Assembly: GCA_963678575.2 (NCBI GenBank)
Contig: CAXXHV010000002.1
Span: forward strand, 930,001 to 994,000
Direction of reading: 5' to 3'
Origin: Pleomorphochaeta sp963678575
GTDB lineage: Bacteria > Spirochaetota > Spirochaetia > Sphaerochaetales > Sphaerochaetaceae
DNA length: 64,000 bases
Position 1 is the stretch's first letter; each line of letters opens with the position of its first letter. Below the pieces are notes generated by a model. That model ran no database searches, was not told the origin of the DNA, and saw only the letters and a program-made list of their open reading frames with translations. Positions 43,661 through 52,841 of this stretch are shown one piece after another. A program made the position numbers and the translations under genes.

Positions 43661-45499
43661 TTATTTATCTGTTGATTCTTTTTTTTCTTGGTCTTTTACA
43701 GTTTTATCTTTTTTAAATCTATCTAAGTATAAGAATCTTTTTATTTTTTGTGTAGGAGTCCTTTGAAATGGCTCATCATGTAAAGTAACTTCATGAATTT
43801 TACTAAATGAATTCAATTCTTTATTTATATCTCTTTTAAGTTTATTTATATATTCCCCAGCAGCAGCTTTACTATCATCAAAGGATAATTTTGTTATTTT
43901 TGCAAAAGCTTCATAATCTATTTTAATTAATGCGACTAGAGATGAACCTTCTGGAATTACTAATGATTCTTCTACAAATTCTTGATTATTAAATATACTT
44001 TCAATTGCTTCTGGATAAATATTTTCACCTCCAGAACCTAAAATCATTGTTTTTGAACGGCCTTTTAGTGAAAGTCTTTTCTTTTCAACAACGCCTAAAT
44101 CACCCGTTCTAAAATATCCATCTTCGGTGAAAACTTCTTTATTTAATTCATCATTTTTAAAGTAGCCTTTCATTACTCCAGGACCTTTAACAACAATTTC
44201 ACCAACTCCTGTTTCAGGATCTTTATTTAATAGTTTATATTCAACATTAGGTACAAATTTACCAATTGTACCTCTTTTATGGTCTCTTTTCTTATAACTA
44301 CAAGCTGCAACTAGTGGACTAGTTTCTGTCAAACCATAACCAATTGCATAAGGGAATTTTGCTCTATATAAGAAATCTTCTACTTCTTTATCTAAGGGAG
44401 CTCCTCCTAATCCAAAAAATTTAACTCTTCCACCAAATGTAATCTTAAGTTTTGAGCCAATTAATCTATAAACTAAAGATCTAGTAATTGGATTCTTTAT
44501 TAATTTTTGGATATTTTTATTTTTATTAATTGTTGGTAAAATAGCACTTCTATAAACTTTTTCCATCAATAAAGGAACTGAGAGAAGAATTTGAGGTTTA
44601 ATCTTATTTAAAGCTGGTAATAAAATACTAGGTGCTGGTGGTTTGCCTAAGAAAATAATTTGAGCACCATTCATCATCATTAATAATTGACCTTCAGTAA
44701 ATTCATATACATGAGCAACTGGTAAAATTGATAAAAATTTAAATCTAGGTGTTATTTTTACATAGGCATCAGATGAAATATCTGCATTCCATACTAAATT
44801 TTTATGAGTTAACATTACACCCTTGCTTGTACCTGTTGTACCACTAGTATAAATTATTGATGCTAAATCATCTTCATTTACTATAATTCCATCAAGTTCT
44901 TTATTTTCTTTTGCTCTTCTTCTGTAGCTTTTTATATCAATACCAGCAACTTCTTCAAAATCTTTTCTAACTTTTATATCTGAGAACAATTTTTCTGGGA
45001 TATAAAATAAATCATCCATTCTAACAACTGCTCTTGGATTATTAATACAAAAGGTAGACACTTTATCAAACTGTTTAGAATTAACAACAATTGCCTTGGT
45101 TTCACTGTGTTCCAAAATTTTAGCAATTTCTTTTTTTGAAAATTCAGGTAAAATAGGAACTGCAATAGCACCAATAGTAGTAATTGAAAAATATGCAATC
45201 ATCCAATTTGGAGAAGATTCTCCCAAAAGAGCGACTTTATCACCTTTTTTTAATCCTTTATTCACTAAAAAGGAACGTATATTTTGAATAATATAATTAA
45301 ACTTACCATAGGTTATTACGTCGTCTTCTCCATATATGCTCATAAAAGGTCTTTTAAAGTTTCTGCTTACAGTACAACGTAATAAAGCATTCATTGTAAA
45401 CGCATCTACGCTTCGCATTCTAAGACCATCTTCTCTCTTAATTGAAAGACATTTTTTAAAAGTCATAATTTCCATATGCTTTTGCTTTTTATTTTTCAT
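43661..45499 (-). CDS. AMP-forming long-chain acyl-CoA synthetase
   Basis: A 612-aa ANL-superfamily ligase. The P-loop is IIYTSGTTGTSKGVMLTH near residue 210, the substrate loop GYGLTETSP near 380, and TGDLGVVEKKRLSLKGRSKTMI near 460; the usual C-terminal lysine region is TPTQKIKRF. It activates fatty acids via acyl-AMP. A four-gene run leads into it: ArsC-like, MBL hydrolase, this gene, then DAHP synthase. It is one of three paralogues in the window. The first ATG is 3 bp after the preceding stop. Confidence 0.9.
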   Translation of the reverse strand: MKNKKQKHMEIMTFKKCLSIKREDGLRMRSVDAFTMNALLRCTVSRNFKRPFMSIYGEDDVITYGKFNYIIQNIRSFLVNKGLKKGDKVALLGESSPNWMIAYFSITTIGAIAVPILPEFSKKEIAKILEHSETKAIVVNSKQFDKVSTFCINNPRAVVRMDDLFYIPEKLFSDIKVRKDFEEVAGIDIKSYRRRAKENKELDGIIVNEDDLASIIYTSGTTGTSKGVMLTHKNLVWNADISSDAYVKITPRFKFLSILPVAHVYEFTEGQLLMMMNGAQIIFLGKPPAPSILLPALNKIKPQILLSVPLLMEKVYRSAILPTINKNKNIQKLIKNPITRSLVYRLIGSKLKITFGGRVKFFGLGGAPLDKEVEDFLYRAKFPYAIGYGLTETSPLVAACSYKKRDHKRGTIGKFVPNVEYKLLNKDPETGVGEIVVKGPGVMKGYFKNDELNKEVFTEDGYFRTGDLGVVEKKRLSLKGRSKTMILGSGGENIYPEAIESIFNNQEFVEESLVIPEGSSLVALIKIDYEAFAKITKLSFDDSKAAAGEYINKLKRDINKELNSFSKIHEVTLHDEPFQRTPTQKIKRFLYLDRFKKDKTVKDQEKKESTDK

Positions 45500-45502
45500 A
45501 TA

Positions 45503-46279
45503 TTATTTATTCCCCATAACACTAACTAACTTACCTCTTGGGCATACAATTATTTCTTGTTGAGATAATTTTGATTTAAAAAGATTTTTGACTAATTCTA
45601 CATCATTATTTTTTTCTGATAAATGTACTAGATATAATAAACGACCTTTAAAATCACTTTCTTTTATAAAATTTAAAGCTTGAATATTTGAAAGATGTCC
45701 CCATTTTCCCTTTACTCGGGTTTTAAGCTTATATGAATAGGACCCATTTAATAGCATATCTTCATCATAATTTGATTCTAAAAATAAAACATCACTTAAT
45801 TTAGCATATTTCATCATTTCTTCAGTAGTTTGACCGGTATCAGTTATGATTGTGAAACATTCACCATTATTTTCTATGAAATAACCAACACTTCCTCCAC
45901 TATCATGAAGAGTTTTAAAAGCAATAACTTTAAAATCTCCAATTTGATATTCTTGATTTACACTTATTTCTTTTATATATTTTTTATTTAATTTTAATTT
46001 TTCAAAAACTATTGGTTCTTTTTCGATAGCTTCTTGATTTATATACAAGGGTACATTTAACTTATTTGAAGTAAGTTTTAACCCATGGCAATGATCTGGA
46101 TGAAAGTGCGTTAGAAAAATAGCTTTAATACTATTTAAAGGGACTTCAGTTTCACTTAATTTCTTTTTAAATTGGACAAAAGAATATCCTTGATCTATTA
46201 ATAAAGAGCTTGTCCCATCAAAAAAGACATAACTATTTCCACAAGAACCAGATCCCAAAACAGCATGATATAAACTCAT
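45503..46279 (-). CDS. MBL-fold metallohydrolase (YycJ/WalJ-like)
   Basis: A 258-aa metallo-beta-lactamase fold protein: SGSCGNSYVF at residues 10-19, the metal site THFHPDHCHGL near 56, and the second-shell FESNYDEDML. It resembles YycJ/WalJ exonuclease-like proteins. Its start overlaps the ArsC-like gene by 4 bp. Substrate not evident beyond the family. Confidence 0.85.
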   Translation of the reverse strand: MSLYHAVLGSGSCGNSYVFFDGTSSLLIDQGYSFVQFKKKLSETEVPLNSIKAIFLTHFHPDHCHGLKLTSNKLNVPLYINQEAIEKEPIVFEKLKLNKKYIKEISVNQEYQIGDFKVIAFKTLHDSGGSVGYFIENNGECFTIITDTGQTTEEMMKYAKLSDVLFLESNYDEDMLLNGSYSYKLKTRVKGKWGHLSNIQALNFIKESDFKGRLLYLVHLSEKNNDVELVKNLFKSKLSQQEIIVCPRGKLVSVMGNK

Positions 46280-46611
46280 TCATTACTCCATTTAATTAAA
46301 GTTTCTAAATCAAAACCTAATTTTACTTTATTTTTACTTCTCAATATTGGAGTTATTAACAAACTATTATTTTCTATTAATTCTTGTTTTGCATCAAAAA
46401 TCATATAAGAAAAACCTTTTTTCTTATATAAAGTAGATTGTTCATTTATTAATTGACTAGCCTCGTAATGGCAAAATATATTTTCCCACTCTCTAGCACT
46501 TAATTCTCTTTCTTGCAAATCAACAAATTGATATTTTATGTTTCTCTCTTTTAATGCTCTAATTGCTTTTTGTGTTTCCTTACATTTTTTAGTTCCAATT
46601 ATTTGTATCAT
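46276..46611 (-). CDS. ArsC/Spx-family protein
   Basis: A 111-aa thioredoxin-fold protein, MIQIIGTKKCKETQKAIRALKERNI, with one cysteine (residue 10) and no CxxC, like YffB/ArsC-type reductase relatives. GAGGAG before ATG 46611 fixes the start; the frame runs 17 codons further back. It heads a five-gene operon. Function beyond the fold is unclear. Confidence 0.8.
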   Translation of the reverse strand: MIQIIGTKKCKETQKAIRALKERNIKYQFVDLQERELSAREWENIFCHYEASQLINEQSTLYKKKGFSYMIFDAKQELIENNSLLITPILRSKNKVKLGFDLETLIKWSNE

Positions 46612-46631
46612 AAACTCCTCAATTACATTCC

Positions 46632-46662
46632 CTATTTTAATAAATGAATTGCTAATTAGCAA
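46632..46662 (-). promoter_or_regulatory. promoter of the ArsC-like operon with palindrome over the -35
   Basis: On the minus strand TTGCTA, 17 nt and TAAAAT form the promoter. The -35 is part of a perfect 14-bp palindrome, TTGCTAATTAGCAA (46649-46662), a candidate repressor site. Confidence 0.5.
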
Positions 46663-46707
46663 GTGAATATATCAAAATTATTATTGCAAGTAAATATTAA
46701 AGAATAC

Positions 46708-46731
46708 CTCAAAGTTTTTACAACTTTGAGG
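46708..46731 (-). terminator. terminator of the acyl-CoA synthetase gene
   Basis: CCTCAAAGTT and AACTTTGAGG pair over a 4-nt loop, 8 bp past the stop; the T-run is weak. Confidence 0.65.
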
Positions 46732-46739
46732 CATATCAA

Positions 46740-48635
46740 TTAAGCATAAAGATTATCAATCTCTTTCTTATAACATTCTTCAATAACATTCCGTTTTAAC
46801 TCTTGTTTTGCACTTAATTCTTTTCCAACCTCAAAAGGTTTTTCTAATAATACAAATTTATTAATCAGTTCATAAGATTTAAAACCAAATTTAATATTTA
46901 TTTTTTCATCAATTTTTTCTTTTATTAATGCATGTATTGCATCTTTATCATCTTTATATTTTTCACTTAATTGTTCAACATATTCTTTAATAGATGTCCA
47001 GTTAGGGACAATAAGTGCAGATAAGTACTTTCTATCTTGGCCAATAACAATTACACTTTCAATGAAGTCTAATTCACTTAGCTTTCCTTCAATTGGAACA
47101 GGTTCTAAATTTTCACCACCAGCCAATACTATTGTATCTTTAGCTCTACCTACAATTGAAATATCATTGTTTAGTGTTTTAATAACTAAATCACCAGTAT
47201 TTAAATACCCATCACTATCAATAATAGCGTTTGTTGCTTTTTCGTTATTATAGTAGCCTTTCATTACTTGTCTACCTTTAACTTTTAGCACACCTTTTTG
47301 GCCAACACCTATCTCATGATTATTCTCATCAACAACTTTAATACTACAACCATCAATAATTTGCATTGTACCTAAAATAGGCTTAGCTAAATTCCTAACA
47401 GATATAATTGGAGATGTTTCAGTCATTCCATAACCATCTAATAATGTTATACCAATAGCATTGAAAAAATCATCAACACCTTTTGGCATAGATCCACCAC
47501 CACAAACTCCAGCTATTAAATTTGTTCCAAATAGTCCTCTAATCTTTGTAAACATCATTTTATATCCTAATTTGTATAAAGGATAATAAAAAACCATTTT
47601 TAATATTCCATGAGCCTTTTTTAAAAATCTATTTTCATTTTCATTATATTTTGGCAATAAATCATAATACATATTATATCCGGATTTCCATCTCTTTGCA
47701 TTTTTGATTAAAATTAAACTTAAAGTTTTTTTAAATCCTTTTGTTTTTCTAATCTTTGATTCAATTGTCTTATTTACAGCTTGCCATATTCTAGGAACTG
47801 AAGAAAACCAATGAGGATTTACTTTTTGGAAATCACTTAACATTATCTTGCTAATTGGTTTGCTATAATATATTGCTTGATTAAAATTAATTGCAACATA
47901 AGTAACAGCTCTTTCAAGTGAATGCCATATGGGTAAAACTGTCATCCATTTTTGACCTGGTTTAAATTTATAATCAACTAATGATGGCAAATTTAATACT
48001 TCATAAATAAAGTTATCATTAGTAAGCATAACACCTTTACAATTTCCAGTTGTACCACTTGTAAATATAATTGTTGCTAAATCATCTTCTTTACCATTTG
48101 CAATTTCATTATATAATTGTTTTTTTAATTTACTATCATTTAATAATAATTGATCGCCTTGCTTTAACAAATCATATAATCTCACAATTTCATATTCACA
48201 TTTAATATCGACATTAGAATTTTCCATTAATATCAAAGTTTTTAGCTTAGGAAAATTTTCTTTTAAATTATTAAATCTTTTAATTGTTGCTAGATTTTCA
48301 ACAAAACAAATAGAAACTTCAGTATCATTTAGAATCTGAATTAATTCAACATCTGTTGCATCTAAACCTCTTGGTACATCTACACAACTAATATATTGCA
48401 AAGCTAAATCACTATATAGCCATTCTTTTCTATTATCACTTATTATCGCAATTAATTCTTGCTTCTCTAATTTAAAAGTTTCTTTTAAACTAAGAGCTAA
48501 TTTGATTACTTTATCTTCAACTTGTGAATATGTTTCATCTACAAAAACACCTTTATCATTTTTTTCACTAAGCATTGTTAAATTTGGATATTTTACAACG
48601 CTATTTTGAAACATTTGTGCTACTGTTTTAACCAT
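46740..48635 (-). CDS. AMP-forming long-chain acyl-CoA synthetase
   Basis: A 631-aa ligase with P-loop IIFTSGTTGNCKGVMLTN near residue 185, DGYGMTETSPI near 400, TGDLVIKTLNNDISIVGRAKDTIV near 480 and a long C-terminal region as in spirochaete and plant-like long-chain ligases. It activates fatty acids, possibly for uptake from the host since synthesis genes are not seen here. AGGAG precedes the ATG. It is monocistronic, with its own operator-like palindrome. Confidence 0.9.
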   Translation of the reverse strand: MVKTVAQMFQNSVVKYPNLTMLSEKNDKGVFVDETYSQVEDKVIKLALSLKETFKLEKQELIAIISDNRKEWLYSDLALQYISCVDVPRGLDATDVELIQILNDTEVSICFVENLATIKRFNNLKENFPKLKTLILMENSNVDIKCEYEIVRLYDLLKQGDQLLLNDSKLKKQLYNEIANGKEDDLATIIFTSGTTGNCKGVMLTNDNFIYEVLNLPSLVDYKFKPGQKWMTVLPIWHSLERAVTYVAINFNQAIYYSKPISKIMLSDFQKVNPHWFSSVPRIWQAVNKTIESKIRKTKGFKKTLSLILIKNAKRWKSGYNMYYDLLPKYNENENRFLKKAHGILKMVFYYPLYKLGYKMMFTKIRGLFGTNLIAGVCGGGSMPKGVDDFFNAIGITLLDGYGMTETSPIISVRNLAKPILGTMQIIDGCSIKVVDENNHEIGVGQKGVLKVKGRQVMKGYYNNEKATNAIIDSDGYLNTGDLVIKTLNNDISIVGRAKDTIVLAGGENLEPVPIEGKLSELDFIESVIVIGQDRKYLSALIVPNWTSIKEYVEQLSEKYKDDKDAIHALIKEKIDEKINIKFGFKSYELINKFVLLEKPFEVGKELSAKQELKRNVIEECYKKEIDNLYA

Positions 48636-49014
48636 ATATAACTCCTATATGTGTTTAAATTAATTATTTTACATTTGCTAGTCAATATGTCAATATTGAC
48701 ACATTTATTTAAATTTGTCAAAAAAAACTTTATTTATTTGTTTTATTGCACTCAAATATATTTTTTATACAAAAATAATCATTTATGTATTTTTCATGGA
48801 GATTTATAATTTATATTTGTTATAATATATTTTATAGAAAATAATTCTTTAATAATGAAAATATTTACCAACAAATATTATAGTTTTAAGGATAGATTAT
48901 GTGATATTAAATTAGGTGTTTTTTTAGGTTTAAAATAGTATAATTTCAATAAAACACCTTGACTGATTGCCTTATTAAGTTTGATAATGACAGAAATTTC
49001 AAGGAGCAACTATA
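48636..49014. promoter_or_regulatory. 379-bp divergent regulatory region (acyl-CoA synthetase / asnS)
   Basis: For the minus-strand synthetase: TTGACA, 16 nt and TAAAAT, with the -35 inside a perfect 14-bp palindrome TGTCAATATTGACA (48688-48701). For asnS: TATAAT at 48939-48944 lies between the arms of a 9-bp inverted repeat, AGGTGTTTT (48914-48922) and AAAACACCT (48951-48959). No gene is seen here. Confidence 0.55.
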
Positions 49015-50400
49015 ATGAATGATAGAATAAAAGATTTATTAATGAAAAACCCAAGTACTGAAGTAGTTGTAGCAGAAGGCTGGGTAAGAACAAAACGTGA
49101 TAGCAAAAACGTATGCTTCCTTGAGCTAAACGATGGTTCGTGTCTCAAGGGTTTGCAAATTGTTATTGATAAGGCAAACCTTAATAATAATGACTTTCTT
49201 GCCAAAATTAATACTGGAGCTTCTATTTTAGCCCGTGGTATTATCGTAAATAGTGCAGGTGGTAACCAAGCGGTTGAAATGCAAAGCACTGATATTACAA
49301 TTTTAGGCGAAGCTGGTTCAGACTATCCTCTTCAAAAGAAACGTCATAGTATAGAATATTTAAGAGAAATTGGACACTTAAGAGCAAGAACAAATTTAAT
49401 AGGTGCTGTAATGCGTGTTAGAAACACTTTAGCTTATGGTGTTCATGAGTTTTTCCAAAAGAACGATTTTGTATATGTTAATACGCCTCTAATCAGTACA
49501 AGCGACTGTGAAGGCGCTGGAGAAATGTTCCAGGTAACTACTCTTGATTTGAACAATGTACCTAAAACAGAAGAAGGCTCTGTTGATTATTCTAAAGATT
49601 TCTTCGGGAAAATGGCTAATTTAACAGTAAGTGGACAATTAGAAGGTGAAACTTATGCAATGGCCTTAAAAAATATTTATACCTTTGGACCAACTTTTAG
49701 AGCAGAAAATTCAAATACAAAACGTCACTTAGCCGAATTCTGGATGATTGAACCTGAAATGGCATTCTGTGATCTTCAATTAGATATGCAAGTTGCCGAA
49801 GACTTTTTAAAATATTTATTAAATAAAGTTTTAAAAGAATGCGATGAAGATATGAACTTCTTTTCTAATTTTGTTGAAAAAGGTGTAAAAGAAAATTTAG
49901 AGGCCGTGGTTAATGCTCCATTTGCTCATATGACTTATACTGAAGCTATTGATGTATTATCTAAAAATAATGATGCTTTTGAATATCCTGTTGAATGGGG
50001 TTCTGATTTACAAACCGAACATGAAAGATATTTAACAGAAGTTTATTGTAAATCTCCAGTAATTGTAACTGACTATCCAAAAGAAATAAAAGCTTTCTAT
50101 ATGAAACTCAATGAGGATAATAAAACCGTTAGAGGTATGGATGTTTTAGTTCCTCGTCTTGGTGAGATTATTGGTGGTAGTGAAAGAGAATCAGATTTAG
50201 AAACTCTTAAGACAAGAATGAAAGAGTTAGATTTAAATGAAAAAGATTATTGGTGGTACTTAGATTTGAGAAAATTTGGTACTGTTCCACATGCCGGATT
50301 TGGTCTTGGTTTTGAAAGAATTGTTCAATATGTAACAGGTGTTCAAAATATTAGAGACGTTATCCCTTATCCAAGAACAGTTGGAAATGCTGAATTCTAA
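49015..50400 (+). CDS. asnS: asparaginyl-tRNA synthetase
   Basis: AsnRS charges tRNA-Asn. The 461-aa class IIb synthetase has an OB-fold anticodon domain (residues 1-115, VAEGWVRTKRDSKNVCFLELNDGSC), motif 2 FGPTFRAENSNTKRHLAEFWMIEPE near 225, and motif 3 HAGFGLGFERIVQYVTG near 430. The QLEGETYAMAL segment supports Asn over Asp. AAGGAG lies 9 nt before the ATG; a strong terminator follows. Confidence 0.96.
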   Translation: MNDRIKDLLMKNPSTEVVVAEGWVRTKRDSKNVCFLELNDGSCLKGLQIVIDKANLNNNDFLAKINTGASILARGIIVNSAGGNQAVEMQSTDITILGEAGSDYPLQKKRHSIEYLREIGHLRARTNLIGAVMRVRNTLAYGVHEFFQKNDFVYVNTPLISTSDCEGAGEMFQVTTLDLNNVPKTEEGSVDYSKDFFGKMANLTVSGQLEGETYAMALKNIYTFGPTFRAENSNTKRHLAEFWMIEPEMAFCDLQLDMQVAEDFLKYLLNKVLKECDEDMNFFSNFVEKGVKENLEAVVNAPFAHMTYTEAIDVLSKNNDAFEYPVEWGSDLQTEHERYLTEVYCKSPVIVTDYPKEIKAFYMKLNEDNKTVRGMDVLVPRLGEIIGGSERESDLETLKTRMKELDLNEKDYWWYLDLRKFGTVPHAGFGLGFERIVQYVTGVQNIRDVIPYPRTVGNAEF

Positions 50401-50422
50401 ATTATATTAATTTAAAATATTT

Positions 50423-50457
50423 ACCACTACATATAAAATTTGTAGTGGTTTTTCTTT
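50423..50457 (+). terminator. terminator of asnS
   Basis: ACCACTACA and TGTAGTGGT pair over 9 nt, followed by TTTTTCTTTG. Confidence 0.85.
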
Positions 50458-50553
50458 GTTTATCATAAAAAAATAAATAGTTAATATATAAAAAAGTGAT
50501 AAAATTCTCAAATTAACTTGAATATTACTTTTTTTTATAATATTTTTATCGTT

Positions 50554-51558
50554 ATGGAAAATGATAGAGCAATAGTTTATGGAATTGGTAATACTTTAAT
50601 TGATATTATCACAAGTGTTGAATATGAAGATTTAAAAAAATTAAATCTTACTAAAGGTATTATGCAATTAATTGATGCTGATTTTAGACAAACATTAGTT
50701 GATTTCATAAAAGATAAATCAAAAGTTTTTTCTTGTGGGGGCTCTTGTCCTAATACAATAATTGCTTTATCGATGCTAGGTGTTGATACAATTTTAGCTG
50801 GAAAAGTTGGAAATGATGAATTCGGAAAAAATTATCATAATAATTTAAAAAAATTTAATACAAAAGATGAGTTAATTGATTGTGATCAAGCTACAGGCTC
50901 TTCAATTATTTTTGACACGCCAGATAGTGAAAGAACAATGAATACTTATCTTTGTGCTAATAGATTATTTAATGAAAATGATGTTAATGAAGAAAGTGTT
51001 AAAAAAGCTTCTTATTTTTATTTCACTGGATATATGTGGGATACGGAAAATCAAAAAAAAGCAATTAATAAAGCACTCAAACTTTGTAAAGAATCAAATA
51101 CAAAAGTAGTATTTGATATAGCGGATCCATTTGCTGTAGCAAGATACAAAGAGATTTTTTTAGATTTAGCTAAAAATGAAATAGATATTGTTTTTGCAAA
51201 TAGAGAAGAAGCTAAAATTATGTTTGAAAATGAAGACCCAATTGAAAATTGTAGAAAATTAGGTCAGATTTGTGAAACAGCTATTGTAAAAAACGGTATT
51301 AAAGGCTCAATTATATCTCATAAAGGAGAAATATTTATTGTACCAGTTCATGGTTCAGTAAATCCAGTAGATACAACAGGTGCTGGAGATGTATACGCCG
51401 CTGGATTTCTATATGGTCTTTGCAATAAGTTAAGCATAAGTGAATGTGGTCGTATAGCTTCAATATTAGCTGGAGAAATAATATCTCAAATTGGAGCCCA
51501 ATTTACTGAAATTAATTTAGAAAAAGCAAAACAATTAATTGCAAGTTACGCTATTTAA
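50554..51558 (+). CDS. PfkB-family kinase, probably adenosine kinase
   Basis: A 334-aa PfkB protein with GGSCPNTIIALSMLG near residue 58, the IFDTPDSERTM segment typical of adenosine kinase-like members, and VDTTGAGDVYAAGFLYG near 275. It would phosphorylate a nucleoside or sugar; adenosine kinase is the best match by pattern. The frame opens at TTG 50518, but MENDRAIVYG at 50554 is the natural start. TATAAT ends 12 nt before it and no Shine-Dalgarno is present, so the leader is about 5 nt. Confidence 0.8.
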   Translation: MENDRAIVYGIGNTLIDIITSVEYEDLKKLNLTKGIMQLIDADFRQTLVDFIKDKSKVFSCGGSCPNTIIALSMLGVDTILAGKVGNDEFGKNYHNNLKKFNTKDELIDCDQATGSSIIFDTPDSERTMNTYLCANRLFNENDVNEESVKKASYFYFTGYMWDTENQKKAINKALKLCKESNTKVVFDIADPFAVARYKEIFLDLAKNEIDIVFANREEAKIMFENEDPIENCRKLGQICETAIVKNGIKGSIISHKGEIFIVPVHGSVNPVDTTGAGDVYAAGFLYGLCNKLSISECGRIASILAGEIISQIGAQFTEINLEKAKQLIASYAI

Positions 51559-52099
51559 TTAATTTATTATTAACAGCCCAAAGCGTTAATTGAGTAATTG
51601 AATGCACCCCAATTTTTATATAAATATTGCGTTTATGAGCTTCAATAGTTCGCTCACTTATTCCTAATTGGGTTGCAATTTTGTTATTATTTTGACCTTT
51701 TAAGATAAGAGAGAGAATTTCCTTTTCTCTCTTTGTTATATTAATTTCATCTTTTTGCTTCGGATTTAAATATAATAAATTTTCTCTAAATTCACTTACT
51801 CTACAAGCACTATTTAAAATAATAAAATTTTCTTCATTTAATGTTTTTAAGATACTTATATCTTCACCATCAGCTAATATTAAATGACAGTGTTTATTTT
51901 TTTTATATTTGCATTTAATTTTTACTAAAGATAATAAATCATGAGTCATATAAATTAATACTTTAAATTGATCATAATCAATATGACTTTTGTTATCGAA
52001 AAAAACACATTGCTCATAAATTGAAGAATAAAGTGCAAATTTTCTTAAACTTCTTAAATCTTTTTGATTTGTATATATAATTAAATAGGAGTTACTCAT
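51551..52099 (-). CDS. LuxR-type transcriptional regulator
   Basis: The C-terminal 65 residues are a LuxR/NarL helix-turn-helix (TKREKEILSLILKGQNNNKIATQLGISERTIEAHKRNIYIKIG). The N-terminal 115 residues look receiver-like in size, but I see no clear phospho-Asp, so activation may not be by phosphorylation. The ATG lacks a Shine-Dalgarno and has TATAAT 5 nt upstream. It overlaps the kinase gene convergently by 8 bp. Confidence 0.82.
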   Translation of the reverse strand: MSNSYLIIYTNQKDLRSLRKFALYSSIYEQCVFFDNKSHIDYDQFKVLIYMTHDLLSLVKIKCKYKKNKHCHLILADGEDISILKTLNEENFIILNSACRVSEFRENLLYLNPKQKDEINITKREKEILSLILKGQNNNKIATQLGISERTIEAHKRNIYIKIGVHSITQLTLWAVNNKLIK

Positions 52100-52121
52100 A
52101 CATAATTATAAAAAAAAATGA

Positions 52122-52673
52122 TTAATTTTGCCTTAATTCTTCTTTATATTTATCTAAAGTTTTTGAAAAAGCATCTGCAAAAAGTCTGACTTCTTTAGAA
52201 CCCATTTTCTTATTTTTTTCAACATTTATTCCATAGCTTCTAAGTTCAGTCATAGCATTTCTGATTGATAATCTTTCTTTAATATTTTTGTCAGTAAACA
52301 CATTTCCTCTATCATCAAGAACTAATACACCTTTTTCAGCTAATCTATCAATTAAAGGAATATCATGAGTAATTGCTAAGTCCCCTTCATTTGCCAAATC
52401 AACTATCATATTATCAGCACTATCACTATCACTTTCAACAATAATCATTTTTATTTGACTAGTAATTTTTTTTAAGTCATCTCTTTCGATACTTGGATCA
52501 TTAGTAAGAGCTTTTTTTCTTAAAATTGAAGTATGACTCTCACTTGCAATTAGTACATCTTTTAAACTTCTATCAGCAACAAAAGTAATATCCAGATTTC
52601 TTTTAATAGCAGCTCTGAGTACAATATCTCGCATCTGTTTAAAAAAAGAATCAGCATCAACAAACACTTTCAT
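52122..52673 (-). CDS. YaiI/YqxD family protein (DUF188)
   Basis: A 183-aa protein with the family start MKVFVDADSFFKQMRDIVLRAA and the conserved NMIVDLANEGDLAITHDIPLIDRLAEKG segment. It has a PIN-like nuclease fold, with several conserved aspartates; the substrate is unknown. Only a distant GGAG/GAG is seen before the ATG. Confidence 0.9.
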   Translation of the reverse strand: MKVFVDADSFFKQMRDIVLRAAIKRNLDITFVADRSLKDVLIASESHTSILRKKALTNDPSIERDDLKKITSQIKMIIVESDSDSADNMIVDLANEGDLAITHDIPLIDRLAEKGVLVLDDRGNVFTDKNIKERLSIRNAMTELRSYGINVEKNKKMGSKEVRLFADAFSKTLDKYKEELRQN

Positions 52674-52758
52674 AAATTAATTCTCATCTCCAAATTGATT
52701 TTTATTAGAATAATATAATATTTACTTTAGTTCTAGTGCTTGTTTTTATTATTAAGTC

Positions 52759-52808
52759 TTGAAATTACTACTGTATTTTAATATCTTTTTAATACAAGTT
52801 AACTTGTA
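52759..52808 (+). promoter_or_regulatory. pfp promoter with 16-bp palindrome at the transcription start
   Basis: TTGAAA (52759-52764), 17 nt and TATCTT (52782-52787) predict a start near 52794. The perfect palindrome TACAAGTTAACTTGTA (52793-52808) sits right there, a classic repressor position. Confidence 0.6.
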
Positions 52809-52841
52809 AAAAACAAAACCAAAATCGGAGATTATTAAATT

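Noticed and set aside
48860..49014. T-box riboswitch upstream of asnS
   Set aside because: No T-box sequence, specifier stem or antiterminator pairing is visible; only an inverted repeat around the promoter.
48999..49289. 96-codon minus-strand ORF over the start of asnS
   Set aside because: Shadow of the asnS OB-fold coding sequence.
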